From CAYSIX01 sp964431205 (GTDB lineage Bacteria; Planctomycetota; Phycisphaerae; Phycisphaerales; Phycisphaeraceae): DNA of 5,888 nt. The position numbers and the translations under genes were made by a program. The notes under the pieces were generated by a model. It ran no database searches. It worked only from the letters and a program-made list of their open reading frames with translations, and was not told the origin of the DNA. Below, in pieces: positions 1-5,802 of this stretch. Positions within the stretch are counted from its first letter, which is position 1, and each line of letters opens with the position of its first letter. The stretch covers positions 1-5,888 of the forward strand of contig CAYSIX010000239.1 of the NCBI GenBank assembly GCA_964431205.1, read 5' to 3'.

Positions 1-798
1 CTTGCGGCCGGTCAGCCCCACGTCGCCGTGCGGCCCGCCGATCTCGAACTGCCCCGTCGGGTTCACGTGGATCGTGACCTTGTCGGGGTCGTACATCTTC
101 TTGGGCATGCACGGCTCGATGATGTGCTTGGTCACCGCCTTCTTGAGCTCGCGCTGCTTGCTCTTGCCGTTCCAGTCCGACGTGTGCTGGGTCGAGAGCA
201 CGACGGTGTCGATCCGGACCGGCTGATCGTTCTGATCGTACTCGACGGTGACCTGGCTCTTGGCGTCGGGGCGGATGCCCTTGATCTTGCCCTGGACGCG
301 GACCTTGGCGTGCTGCTGGACGAGCTTGTGGGCCAGGTCGATCGGCAGGGGCATGAGGCTGGGGGTCTCGCGGCAGGCGAAGCCGAACATCAGGCCCTGG
401 TCGCCGGCGCCCTGCTCCTTCTTCTTGCCGTCGCTGGACACGCCGCGGCTGATGTCGGCCGACTGGGCGTGGATGGCCCGCAGCACGCCGCAGGTGTCGG
501 CATCGAACCGCATGCCTAGGTCGCCGGTGTAGCCGATGCGGCGGATCGTCGCCCGGACGGTGTCCTCGATCTTGTCCAGGGCGTGGACGGCCGGGTCGTT
601 GTGAACGGTGATCTCCCCGCCGACGATCACCAGCCCGGTGGTGCACATCGTTTCACATGCGACACGGGCCTCGGGGTCCTGGGCGAGCAGACTGTCGAGC
701 ACGGCGTCCGAGACCTGGTCGGAGACCTTGTCGGGGTGTCCCATGGACACGGATTCGCTGGTGAACAGGTAGTGGCCGCGGGGGATCGATCTGGTCAT
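1..798 (-). CDS. metK: S-adenosylmethionine synthetase (methionine adenosyltransferase), N-terminal 266 residues, truncated by window edge
   Basis: MetK makes S-adenosylmethionine from ATP and methionine in the cytoplasm. The reverse-strand translation begins MTRSIPRGHYLFTSESVS and carries the family's ATP/metal motif GHPDK at residues 20-24. It also has VACETMCTTGLVIVGGE at 46-62, the GAGDQGLMFGFA signature at 130-141, RPDAKSQV at 176-183 and GGPHGDVGLTGRK at 254-266, where the window ends. Family members are about 380-400 residues, so roughly one third is missing to the left, including the late GGGAFS-type motif. The ATG at 798 is chosen because homology starts at once and an AAGGA Shine-Dalgarno (810-814) lies 11 bases upstream. 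Residue 19 is Met where E. coli has Glu (SEGHPDK against SMGHPDK); I believe this occurs in planctomycete relatives but cannot check. The gene is divergent from the PEP-CTERM operon. Identification is very secure. Confidence 0.97.
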   Translation of the reverse strand, partial: MTRSIPRGHYLFTSESVSMGHPDKVSDQVSDAVLDSLLAQDPEARVACETMCTTGLVIVGGEITVHNDPAVHALDKIEDTVRATIRRIGYTGDLGMRFDADTCGVLRAIHAQSADISRGVSSDGKKKEQGAGDQGLMFGFACRETPSLMPLPIDLAHKLVQQHAKVRVQGKIKGIRPDAKSQVTVEYDQNDQPVRIDTVVLSTQHTSDWNGKSKQRELKKAVTKHIIEPCMPKKMYDPDKVTIHVNPTGQFEIGGPHGDVGLTGRK

Positions 799-840
799 GG
801 ATAAAGGCGTCCTTGGAGGCTGTGAATCTGGGAATCAGGG

Positions 841-875
841 GCCCGCGGCGGGGGTTGGTTCGTTCTGCCGCGGGC
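841..875 (-). promoter_or_regulatory. GC-rich stem-loop in the metK leader
   Basis: GCCCGCGGC at 841-849 and GCCGCGGGC at 867-875 form a perfect 9-bp inverted repeat around a 17-base loop. In the metK transcript it would lie 42 bases upstream of the start codon. The central GCGGC (867-871 read on the minus strand) can instead pair with GCCGC at 879-883, upstream in the RNA, giving a competing 5-bp hairpin with a 7-base loop. The two structures exclude each other, as in leader switches. No known SAM riboswitch consensus is recognised, and GC-rich DNA forms such stems by chance, so the repeat is certain but its function is speculative. Confidence 0.35.
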
Positions 876-905
876 GGAGCGGCTCTTTTAGCGGGTTTGG
901 GGGGC

Positions 906-937
906 CGAGGCAAGCCCGGCGGCCGATCCCCGCCTCG
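906..937 (-). promoter_or_regulatory. Second potential stem-loop in the metK leader
   Basis: On the minus strand CGAGGC (937-932) can pair with GCCTCG (911-906) across a 20-base loop that begins GGGG, and a run of six C follows the stem (904-899). A competing hairpin also exists: GCCGGG (920-915) with CUCGGC (909-904), including one G-U pair. With the stem at 841-875 this makes the metK leader potentially highly structured, if transcription starts upstream of 937. No downstream U-tract accompanies it, so it is not a terminator. The pairing is visible; any regulatory role is inference. Confidence 0.22.
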
Positions 938-966
938 CATTATTCGAGCTAATCATCAAAATGCGG

Positions 967-995
967 TTGTATGGCCGCTGGGGGGCTGGTATAGT
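967..995 (+). promoter_or_regulatory. Sigma-70-type promoter for the PEP-CTERM operon
   Basis: A -35 element TTGTAT (967-972) is followed, after exactly 17 bases, by a -10 element TATAGT (990-995). The -10 is preceded by TGG, which fits an extended -10 (TGn). Transcription would start near 1002, leaving a leader of about 60 bases before the ATG at 1062. The region is AT-richer than its surroundings and lies between divergent genes, which supports promoter function. It is the only strong candidate upstream of the three-gene operon. Confidence 0.6.
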
Positions 996-1026
996 CGCTG
1001 TCAATTGATTATCCGCGCTTAGCTGG

Positions 1027-1039
1027 ATGTTTGGAACAT
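1027..1039 (+). promoter_or_regulatory. Small palindrome (ATGTT-TGG-AACAT) in the operon leader
   Basis: A perfect 5-bp inverted repeat with a 3-base spacer lies about 25 bases downstream of the predicted transcription start and just upstream of the ribosome binding site. A second short palindrome, TCAATTGA (1001-1008), overlaps the predicted start point itself. Either could be an operator half-site pair or a minor RNA hairpin. Both are short enough to arise by chance. Confidence 0.2.
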
Positions 1040-1061
1040 TTTCGCAAGGGAGGGAAAGAAG

Positions 1062-1865
1062 ATGACGCATCGTACTTTGCTGTCCGCGTTCGCCACGGGG
1101 ACGATCCTGCTCGGAATGGCGGGCCCGGCCCGGGCCGGCGCCCTGATGACGAACCTGGAGGACTTCCCGTTCGACGACGCCAACGGCACGGCCCTGCCCG
1201 ACGCGGCCAACGTCGCCAACCCCGGCAACCAGTGGACCGACGACAGCGACACCACCAACACCGCCGTGGCGGACGGCGTCCTTCGCATCCAGAAGGACAA
1301 CGACGGGTTCGGCACCCACTTCCTGCAGATCGACAACATCGACAGCGGCACCGCCTGGATCGTCGCCGAGATCGCCGGCTGGAACTTCACCGACTTCAAC
1401 GCCGACGAACGCGAAGAGCTGCGCTTCAATTTCCTGGACAACGACACCGGCACCAGCGGGTCCACCGTCACGGCGCAGATGCAACTGGAGCGAGTCGACG
1501 AGTCCACCATCCGCCTGGAAGGCTCGGCCCTGGGCGCCGGGACCGACATCGCCGGCACCTTCGACTTCGCCCCCACGCGAAACGATCCGCTGACCCTGGT
1601 GCTCGAGCTCGACAAGACCAACAACCAGTACCAGGTCTATTACAAGGAAGCGGCCGGCCCCTTCGTGAGCCTCGGCACCGCCGACGTCGACCCGGACCGC
1701 GACGGCAACTCCCTTCGCATGGTCATCAACAACGGCTTCGGCGGCGAGGGCGAGTTCCTCGACCTCGACCGCGTGTACCTGACCAACGTGAACCCGATCC
1801 CCGAGCCGGCGAGCCTCGGCCTGCTGGCGCTGGGCGGGCTGCTGATCGGCCGCCGTCGCCGCTGA
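1062..1865 (+). CDS. Secreted PEP-CTERM protein with an unassigned probable beta-sandwich domain (paralogue 1, no dockerin)
   Basis: This is a 267-residue exported protein with no recognised catalytic motif. Residues 1-25 form a signal peptide with probable cleavage after PARA. Residues about 31-241 are the domain shared with the next two genes, opening with F-x-F-D-D-x-N-G-T-x-L (35-45). Other conserved points are IVAEIAGW (100-107), TAQM (137-140), LTLVLELD (177-184), YQVYYK (190-195), NSLRMVINN (216-224) and EFLDLDRVYLT (231-241). The tail is a textbook PEP-CTERM: IPEPA (246-250), a hydrophobic stretch, then RRRR at the C-terminus, which predicts exosortase processing. The ATG at 1062 follows AGGGAGG (1047-1053) at 8 bases. 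It is the first gene of the operon, 51 bases before the next. The strand pattern suggests a concanavalin/laminin-G-like fold, but this is inference. A structural or ligand-binding role is plausible. Confidence 0.88.
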   Translation: MTHRTLLSAFATGTILLGMAGPARAGALMTNLEDFPFDDANGTALPDAANVANPGNQWTDDSDTTNTAVADGVLRIQKDNDGFGTHFLQIDNIDSGTAWIVAEIAGWNFTDFNADEREELRFNFLDNDTGTSGSTVTAQMQLERVDESTIRLEGSALGAGTDIAGTFDFAPTRNDPLTLVLELDKTNNQYQVYYKEAAGPFVSLGTADVDPDRDGNSLRMVINNGFGGEGEFLDLDRVYLTNVNPIPEPASLGLLALGGLLIGRRRR

Positions 1866-1916
1866 GCGATCTTCGCCCGTGATGGTTTTGTTCTCAACGC
1901 ATGGAGGAGCCTGATC

Positions 1917-2903
1917 ATGATCCGGACCCGATTCGCCGGGGCGGCCTGTGCCGCCGCGCTGATCCTCGCGCCCGCCGCCTCGGCCGTGAACCTGCACGAG
2001 TTCACCTTTGACGATCCCAACGGCACGGTCCTGCCCGATGTGACCGACAGCATCGGCGGGCTCAACTGGATCGACGACCTGCAGGGCGACATCACTAACA
2101 CCGCGGTGATGGACGGCGTCCTGCGGTCGCAGAAGAACAACGACGACTTCGGCACCACGTTCCTGGACATCGACAACATCACCGGCGGTATGGCTTGGAT
2201 TGTTGTCGAGATCGCCGGGTGGAACCTGACCGACTTCGACGACACCGAGCCCGAGCAGTTCCGCATGTCGTTTCTGAACAACGACGTCGACCCCGGCTCG
2301 ACGATCCACTCCCAGATGCAGTTGTTCCGCATCTCGGAAGGCATCTTTTCGCTCGACGGCTCGGCGCTCGGCGACGGGTCGTCGAACATCCCGGACTTCA
2401 AGGACTTCAACGCCTCGCGCAGCGAACCGCTGACGCTCGTGCTCCAGATCGACGAGGACAACAACGAGTACCAGGTGTTCTACAAGGACGGCGTTGACGC
2501 GGAGTTCACGCCGCTGTCGTCCGTGCCCGGCCAGATCTCGCCGCAGCGCGACGCGAACATGGTCCGCATGGTGTTCAACAACAACATCGGCGGCGAACTG
2601 CCGGGCAACGCGGACGGCGATCGCGACGTGGACGCGTTCGACCTGGGCATCTGGCAGACGCAATTCGGCATGACCGGCGAGGACTTGACGGCCGACTTCG
2701 ATAAAGACGACGACGTGGACGCGTTCGACCTGGGCTTGTGGCAGACAAACTTTGGACGCGTGTTGGAGGGTTTCATCGACGTTGATCGTATTCTCGTGAC
2801 GACCACGAACCCGTTCACAACACAAAGTGTGGCTATACCCGAGCCGGCCGGTGCCGTGCTGCTGGTCGCCGCCGGCGTGTGCGGGATGCTTCGTCGCCGC
2901 TGA
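1917..2903 (+). CDS. Secreted PEP-CTERM protein, paralogue 2, with a dockerin-like cassette inserted within the shared domain
   Basis: This 328-residue exported protein has a signal peptide at 1-23 (cleavage after ASA). The shared domain opens with FTFDDPNGT (29-37) and continues through IVVEIAGW (95-102) and MVRMVFNN (215-222). At the point where paralogue 1 runs straight into its last strand, about 56 residues (228-283) intervene. They carry two EF-hand-type dockerin loops: Asn231/Asp233/Asp235/Asp239/Asp242 and Asp260/Asp262/Asp264/Asp268/Asp271. The domain then resumes with EGFIDVDRILVTT (284-296). A PEP-CTERM tail (IPEPA 307-311, hydrophobic stretch, RRR) closes the protein. The usual Gly at loop position 6 is replaced (Arg236, Asp265), so calcium affinity may differ from paralogue 3. 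The start is set by GGAGGA (1903-1908), 8 bases before ATG. It is the middle gene of the operon, 6 bases before the next. Confidence 0.88.
   Translation: MIRTRFAGAACAAALILAPAASAVNLHEFTFDDPNGTVLPDVTDSIGGLNWIDDLQGDITNTAVMDGVLRSQKNNDDFGTTFLDIDNITGGMAWIVVEIAGWNLTDFDDTEPEQFRMSFLNNDVDPGSTIHSQMQLFRISEGIFSLDGSALGDGSSNIPDFKDFNASRSEPLTLVLQIDEDNNEYQVFYKDGVDAEFTPLSSVPGQISPQRDANMVRMVFNNNIGGELPGNADGDRDVDAFDLGIWQTQFGMTGEDLTADFDKDDDVDAFDLGLWQTNFGRVLEGFIDVDRILVTTTNPFTTQSVAIPEPAGAVLLVAAGVCGMLRRR
2601..2756 (+). repeat. Dockerin-type duplicated cassette, nested copy (two 87-base units)
   Basis: This segment of paralogue 2 encodes two dockerin-like calcium loops repeating every 87 bases (29 residues). A 24-base stretch encoding DVDAFDLG is identical at 2625-2648 and 2712-2735, and again at 4857-4880 and 4944-4967 in the third gene. 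Each unit ends in a WQT-x-FG motif. Dockerins classically bind cohesins; in planctomycetes they often occur in PEP-CTERM proteins without an obvious cellulosome. Confidence 0.8.
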
Positions 2904-2909
2904 GTTCAC

Positions 2910-5081
2910 GTGGTGCGTTCGCCCATTCAATCCGAGTGCCCACCGCCGCGCTCATCCCGATCGTCGGCGGTTTTCTTTGCGCTGTCGCTCGTCAGCGCCC
3001 TGCTGCTGTCCGTCGACGTTGCACGCGCCGCGATCACGCTGGATGCCGACTTCGACAGCGCCTCGCTGGACCTGGCCAACTCCTCGGTCGTCGGCAACAC
3101 CGTCCTGCTCGCCGGCCGCGATAATTTCAACCCCGGCGCCTGGAAGTGGGTCCACTTCCGCGCCGACGGCGTCGCCGGCCTGCGGCCCACCTTCCAGATC
3201 GACGACGGCTTCGCCACCGGCGGCAGCCGCCTCAACGACCACGAGATGGTCTACAGCTACGACGGCCAGACCTGGGAATTCTTCGACTTCAACAACCGCG
3301 ACGCCTCGGCCGACACCTTCACCTTCCGCAACCACACGCCCTTCACCTCCGACTCGGTGTACGTCGCGTACGGCCTGCCGTACCCCAACCAGATGGTCGT
3401 CGATCACGTCCAGTCGCTCGCCTCGAACCCCTGGGTGCAGCCTACCGCCTCGGCCAACGAATCGCTGGTCATCGGCTCGTCGCCCGGGGGCGTGGACGAC
3501 CTCGGCCGCACCATCGCCCCCAACGACCTGTTCGGCTTCCGCATCACCGACCCGGCCAGCGCGCTGCCCAAGGAAAAGGTCGTCGCGCTCGGCGGGGTCC
3601 ACGCCAACGAGACGCTCGGCAACCACACCCTCCAGGGCATGGTCGACTTCCTGGTCAGCGATGACCCCGTCGCCGCCGAGCTGCGCCGCCACGCCGAGTT
3701 CTTCATCTACCCCATGGCCAACCCGGACGGCCGCGTCGCCGGCTACAACCGCAGCACCGTCCAGCACGTCGATCGCGACCCCAACCGCTTCTGGCGCGAG
3801 GACCTCTACGCCGACATGGACGACCTGCGCACCGTCGGCGAGGCGATGAAGGCAGACACCGGCGCCGACGTCCGCTACTTCATCGACTTCCACTCGTTCA
3901 CCGACACCGAGGAGCACTTCGGCTACGTGAGCCGATCCCGCGGGTTCCACCTCGACCCGTTCTGGGTCGCGCTGACGCAGCGCGAGCCGGAGCTCGGCAG
4001 CCGCGACTCGGCGCTGGTGGACTGGACCGGCGCGCGCTTCGGGCTCGATCGGCTCGGCGCCGACTTCTCGATGACCTTCGAGACCATGTTCATCCCGGGC
4101 CAGAACGTCGATCGGTTTCACACGCTGGGCGAGAACTTCGGACGCGCCCTGCACGACGCGATCGTGCCGACGCCGCTGTCCGAGGACTTCCGCTTCGACG
4201 AGCCGGCCGGCACCCGGTTGAGCGAAGCCGGGAACGCCGGCAGCTTCCGCCGTTTCAGCGCGGACATCAACGGCGCCTTCACCACCGGCGTGGGCACGCT
4301 GCGCATCCGCAAGACGGGCGACGACTTCGCCGCCTCGTACGTGGACATCGAGAACACCTCGACGGGCGTGCTGTACCTGGTCGCCGAGATCGCCGGCTGG
4401 GCGTTCGGCGGCACGTTTGATCCCGGGGAACCCGAGGAGGTGCGCTTCGGCCTGCTCGACAGCGACGGGACGTCCGGCGCGACCATCACCGCGCAGATGG
4501 AGATCGAACGCGCGGGTCAGGACACGGTCGCGCTTCAGGCCCAGGCGCTGGGCGCCGGGACGGACCTGGCGGCGCTGGTGCTCAGCGCGAGCCGATCGGA
4601 GCCGATGACCCTCGTGCTCGAGGTGGACCTCGACGCCGATCGCTACCAGGTCTTTTTCCGCGAGGGTGACGGGCCTTATGCCGCGCTGGGCGATTCGCCC
4701 GGCCTCATCGACCCGTTTCGCGATGCCAACTCCCTCCGGCTGGTCGTGAACAACAGCTTCAGCGCCGCCGGCGAGTTTTTCGACCTCGATCGGCTCTTCC
4801 TGACCACGCAGAACCCGATGCTGAGCCTCGTGCCGGGCGACGCGGACGGCGACGGGGACGTGGACGCGTTCGACCTGGGCCTGTGGCAGACGCAGTTCGG
4901 CTCGATCGGTTCGGGCCTCAGCGCCGACTTCGACGGCGACGGGGACGTGGACGCGTTCGACCTGGGCCTGTGGCAGACGCACTTCGGCACGGGCGTGCCG
5001 GACGCCGCCGCGCCGGAGCCCGGCGTGCTGGCGACGATGCTCCTGGCCGCGGTTGCCGTCACGCGGCGTCGGTGCATGTGA
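2910..5081 (+). CDS. Secreted M14 zinc carboxypeptidase (CCP/Nna1-like) fused to the shared domain, a dockerin and a PEP-CTERM tail
   Basis: This is a 723-residue multidomain exported metallopeptidase. A signal peptide (1-40, cleavage after ARA) precedes a beta-rich region (41-170) like the N-domain of cytosolic carboxypeptidases, including FDS (48-50), WKWVHFRADGV (78-88) and AYGLPYP (153-159). The M14 catalytic domain (about 222-418) keeps zinc ligands His231 and Glu234 (GGVHANETLG) and His328 (DFHS). It also keeps substrate residues Arg281 and Asn292/Arg293 (DPNRFW), NPDG (271-274) and the general base Glu391 (TFET), so it should be active. Then follow the shared domain (about 424-632), two dockerin loops (644-655 and 673-684) and a PEP-CTERM tail (APEPG 701-705) ending RRRCM. 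The start is GTG at 2910 (or GTG at 2913), 6 bases after the previous stop and without a visible Shine-Dalgarno, implying translational coupling. Carboxypeptidase or deglutamylase-like activity is likely; the substrate is unknown. Confidence 0.88.
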   Translation: MVRSPIQSECPPPRSSRSSAVFFALSLVSALLLSVDVARAAITLDADFDSASLDLANSSVVGNTVLLAGRDNFNPGAWKWVHFRADGVAGLRPTFQIDDGFATGGSRLNDHEMVYSYDGQTWEFFDFNNRDASADTFTFRNHTPFTSDSVYVAYGLPYPNQMVVDHVQSLASNPWVQPTASANESLVIGSSPGGVDDLGRTIAPNDLFGFRITDPASALPKEKVVALGGVHANETLGNHTLQGMVDFLVSDDPVAAELRRHAEFFIYPMANPDGRVAGYNRSTVQHVDRDPNRFWREDLYADMDDLRTVGEAMKADTGADVRYFIDFHSFTDTEEHFGYVSRSRGFHLDPFWVALTQREPELGSRDSALVDWTGARFGLDRLGADFSMTFETMFIPGQNVDRFHTLGENFGRALHDAIVPTPLSEDFRFDEPAGTRLSEAGNAGSFRRFSADINGAFTTGVGTLRIRKTGDDFAASYVDIENTSTGVLYLVAEIAGWAFGGTFDPGEPEEVRFGLLDSDGTSGATITAQMEIERAGQDTVALQAQALGAGTDLAALVLSASRSEPMTLVLEVDLDADRYQVFFREGDGPYAALGDSPGLIDPFRDANSLRLVVNNSFSAAGEFFDLDRLFLTTQNPMLSLVPGDADGDGDVDAFDLGLWQTQFGSIGSGLSADFDGDGDVDAFDLGLWQTHFGTGVPDAAAPEPGVLATMLLAAVAVTRRRCM
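4833..4988 (+). repeat. Dockerin-type duplicated cassette, C-terminal copy (two 87-base units)
   Basis: The two units are separated by 87 bases and share a perfect 50-base identity (4845-4894 and 4932-4981), followed by one mismatch and six more matching bases. Both encode canonical loops with acidic residues at positions 1, 3, 5, 9 and 12 and Gly at position 6. Such near-perfect DNA identity within the cassette suggests recent duplication or continued gene conversion. Confidence 0.85.
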
Positions 5082-5097
5082 CCACGGGCTCGTGTTG

Positions 5098-5135
5098 CTT
5101 CGCGCCCTTCGCCCGCTTCGCCTCTTCGCGGTTCA
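5098..5135 (-). repeat. GCGAAG-type short intergenic repeat next to the methyltransferase stop codon
   Basis: CTTCGC occurs at 5098, 5107, 5116 and 5124, that is at spacings of 9, 9 and 8 bases. Read on the minus strand the element begins TGAACCGCGAAG, so its first bases are the stop codon of the methyltransferase gene. From memory, elements of the form AACCGC(G/A)AAG followed by repeated GCGAAG or GCAAAG units are common between genes in planctomycetes and other phyla, and are often mis-called as short NRE-DAKDAK-like peptides. It fills most of the gap between the convergent genes; no clear intrinsic terminator is seen there. Confidence 0.55.
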
Positions 5136-5795
5136 GCGCTTGCGCGCCAGGGTCAGCCCGTCGCCGATCGGGACCATCGACGCGTCGACGCGCTCGTCGC
5201 TGAAGACCTTGCGGTTGATCGCGCGGATCGCCTCGGTGTCGGCGTCGGTGTTCGCCGGGTCCGCGACCTTGCCGTCCCACAGCACGTTGTCGATCAGCAC
5301 GACGCCGCCCGGCCGCAGCAGCTTCAGGGCACGCTCGTAGTAGCCGTCGTAGTTCTGCTTGTCGGCGTCGATGAACGCGTAGTCGAAGCGGCCCGCGTCG
5401 CCGGCTTCGAGCATCGCGTCCAGCGTCCGCAGCGCCGGGCCCAGGCGCAACTCGATCCGATCGGCCACGCCCGCGCGACCCCAGTACTCACGCGCGATCG
5501 ACGTCCACCGCTCGCTGACGTCGCACGCGATCAGTCGCCCGTCGGCCGGCATCGCCTCGGCCACACGCAACGCGCTGTAGCCCGTGAACGTGCCCACCTC
5601 CACCCCGCGGCGGACGCCGAGCACCCGCGCCAGCCACGCCATGAACTGGCCCTGCTCCGCGGCGATCTGCATGCCCGCCTCCGCCAGCTCCGCCGTCCGC
5701 TCGCGCAACGCGCGGTGCACGTCGCTTTCGATCACCGTGGTCTGCCGGTAATAGTCGTAGAGCGGCCCGTCGAGGCGGATGGTGTCTCGGCTCAT
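5133..5795 (-). CDS. SAM-dependent O-methyltransferase, caffeoyl-CoA O-methyltransferase-like (Methyltransf_3 family)
   Basis: This class I methyltransferase of 220 residues would use SAM and a divalent metal to methylate a hydroxyl group, typically of a catechol-like substrate; the actual substrate cannot be told. Visible features are the family N-terminus (PLYDYYRQ, 11-18) and SAM-binding motif I GVEVGTFTGYSAL (64-76). Acidic Asp92 follows strand 2 (LIACD). Probable metal ligands are Asp143 (FIDADK) and Asp169/Asn170 (LIDN), followed by the characteristic NVLWDGKV (170-177). The length matches the family. The ATG at 5795 is preferred because family homology begins there. An in-frame ATG at 5807 would add MIRL and overlap the upstream stop as ATGA. 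Neither start has a Shine-Dalgarno. The gene converges on the PEP-CTERM operon and may be transcribed with or after the RHS-type gene to its right. Confidence 0.9.
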   Translation of the reverse strand: MSRDTIRLDGPLYDYYRQTTVIESDVHRALRERTAELAEAGMQIAAEQGQFMAWLARVLGVRRGVEVGTFTGYSALRVAEAMPADGRLIACDVSERWTSIAREYWGRAGVADRIELRLGPALRTLDAMLEAGDAGRFDYAFIDADKQNYDGYYERALKLLRPGGVVLIDNVLWDGKVADPANTDADTEAIRAINRKVFSDERVDASMVPIGDGLTLARKR

Positions 5796-5802
5796 GAGAC
5801 GG

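Noticed and set aside
28..519. Plus-strand open frames over the metK region
   Set aside because: The minus-strand MetK match is continuous and strong over all 798 bases; the plus-strand frames are antisense to it and show no family motifs.
867..890. Plus-strand hairpin GCCGC/GCGGC followed by TCTTTTA, resembling an intrinsic terminator
   Set aside because: The stem is only 5 bp with a 7-base loop, the T-run is four bases, and no plus-strand gene ends nearby. The same bases are better explained as part of the metK leader inverted repeats.
799..1000. A known SAM or SAH riboswitch upstream of metK
   Set aside because: A GCTAAAAG stretch at 892-885 on the minus strand loosely recalls the SAM-II core and the 906-937 stem loosely recalls the SAH fold, but the remaining conserved positions of both are absent. 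A covariance-model search would settle it.
999..1004. TTGACA on the minus strand as a perfect -35 box for metK
   Set aside because: No acceptable -10 hexamer lies 16-18 bases downstream (the sequence there is GC-rich), so I could not support a metK promoter. It may be by chance within the TCAATTGA palindrome.
888..2930. A 680-codon open frame on the minus strand opposite the first two operon genes
   Set aside because: It is a shadow of GC-rich codon use. Its translation is low-complexity Val/Arg/Glu/His-rich text mirroring the repeats of the forward genes. The forward frames have signal peptides, ribosome binding sites and sorting tails.
2952..4982. A 676-codon open frame on the minus strand opposite the peptidase gene
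   Set aside because: It has the same character: no recognisable domain, and repeated VERVHVPVAV segments that are simply the antisense of the dockerin repeats.
5082..5097. Stem CACG/CGTG after the peptidase stop as a terminator
   Set aside because: Only four base pairs (5083-5086 with 5091-5094) and followed by TTGCTT, not a T-run; too weak to call.
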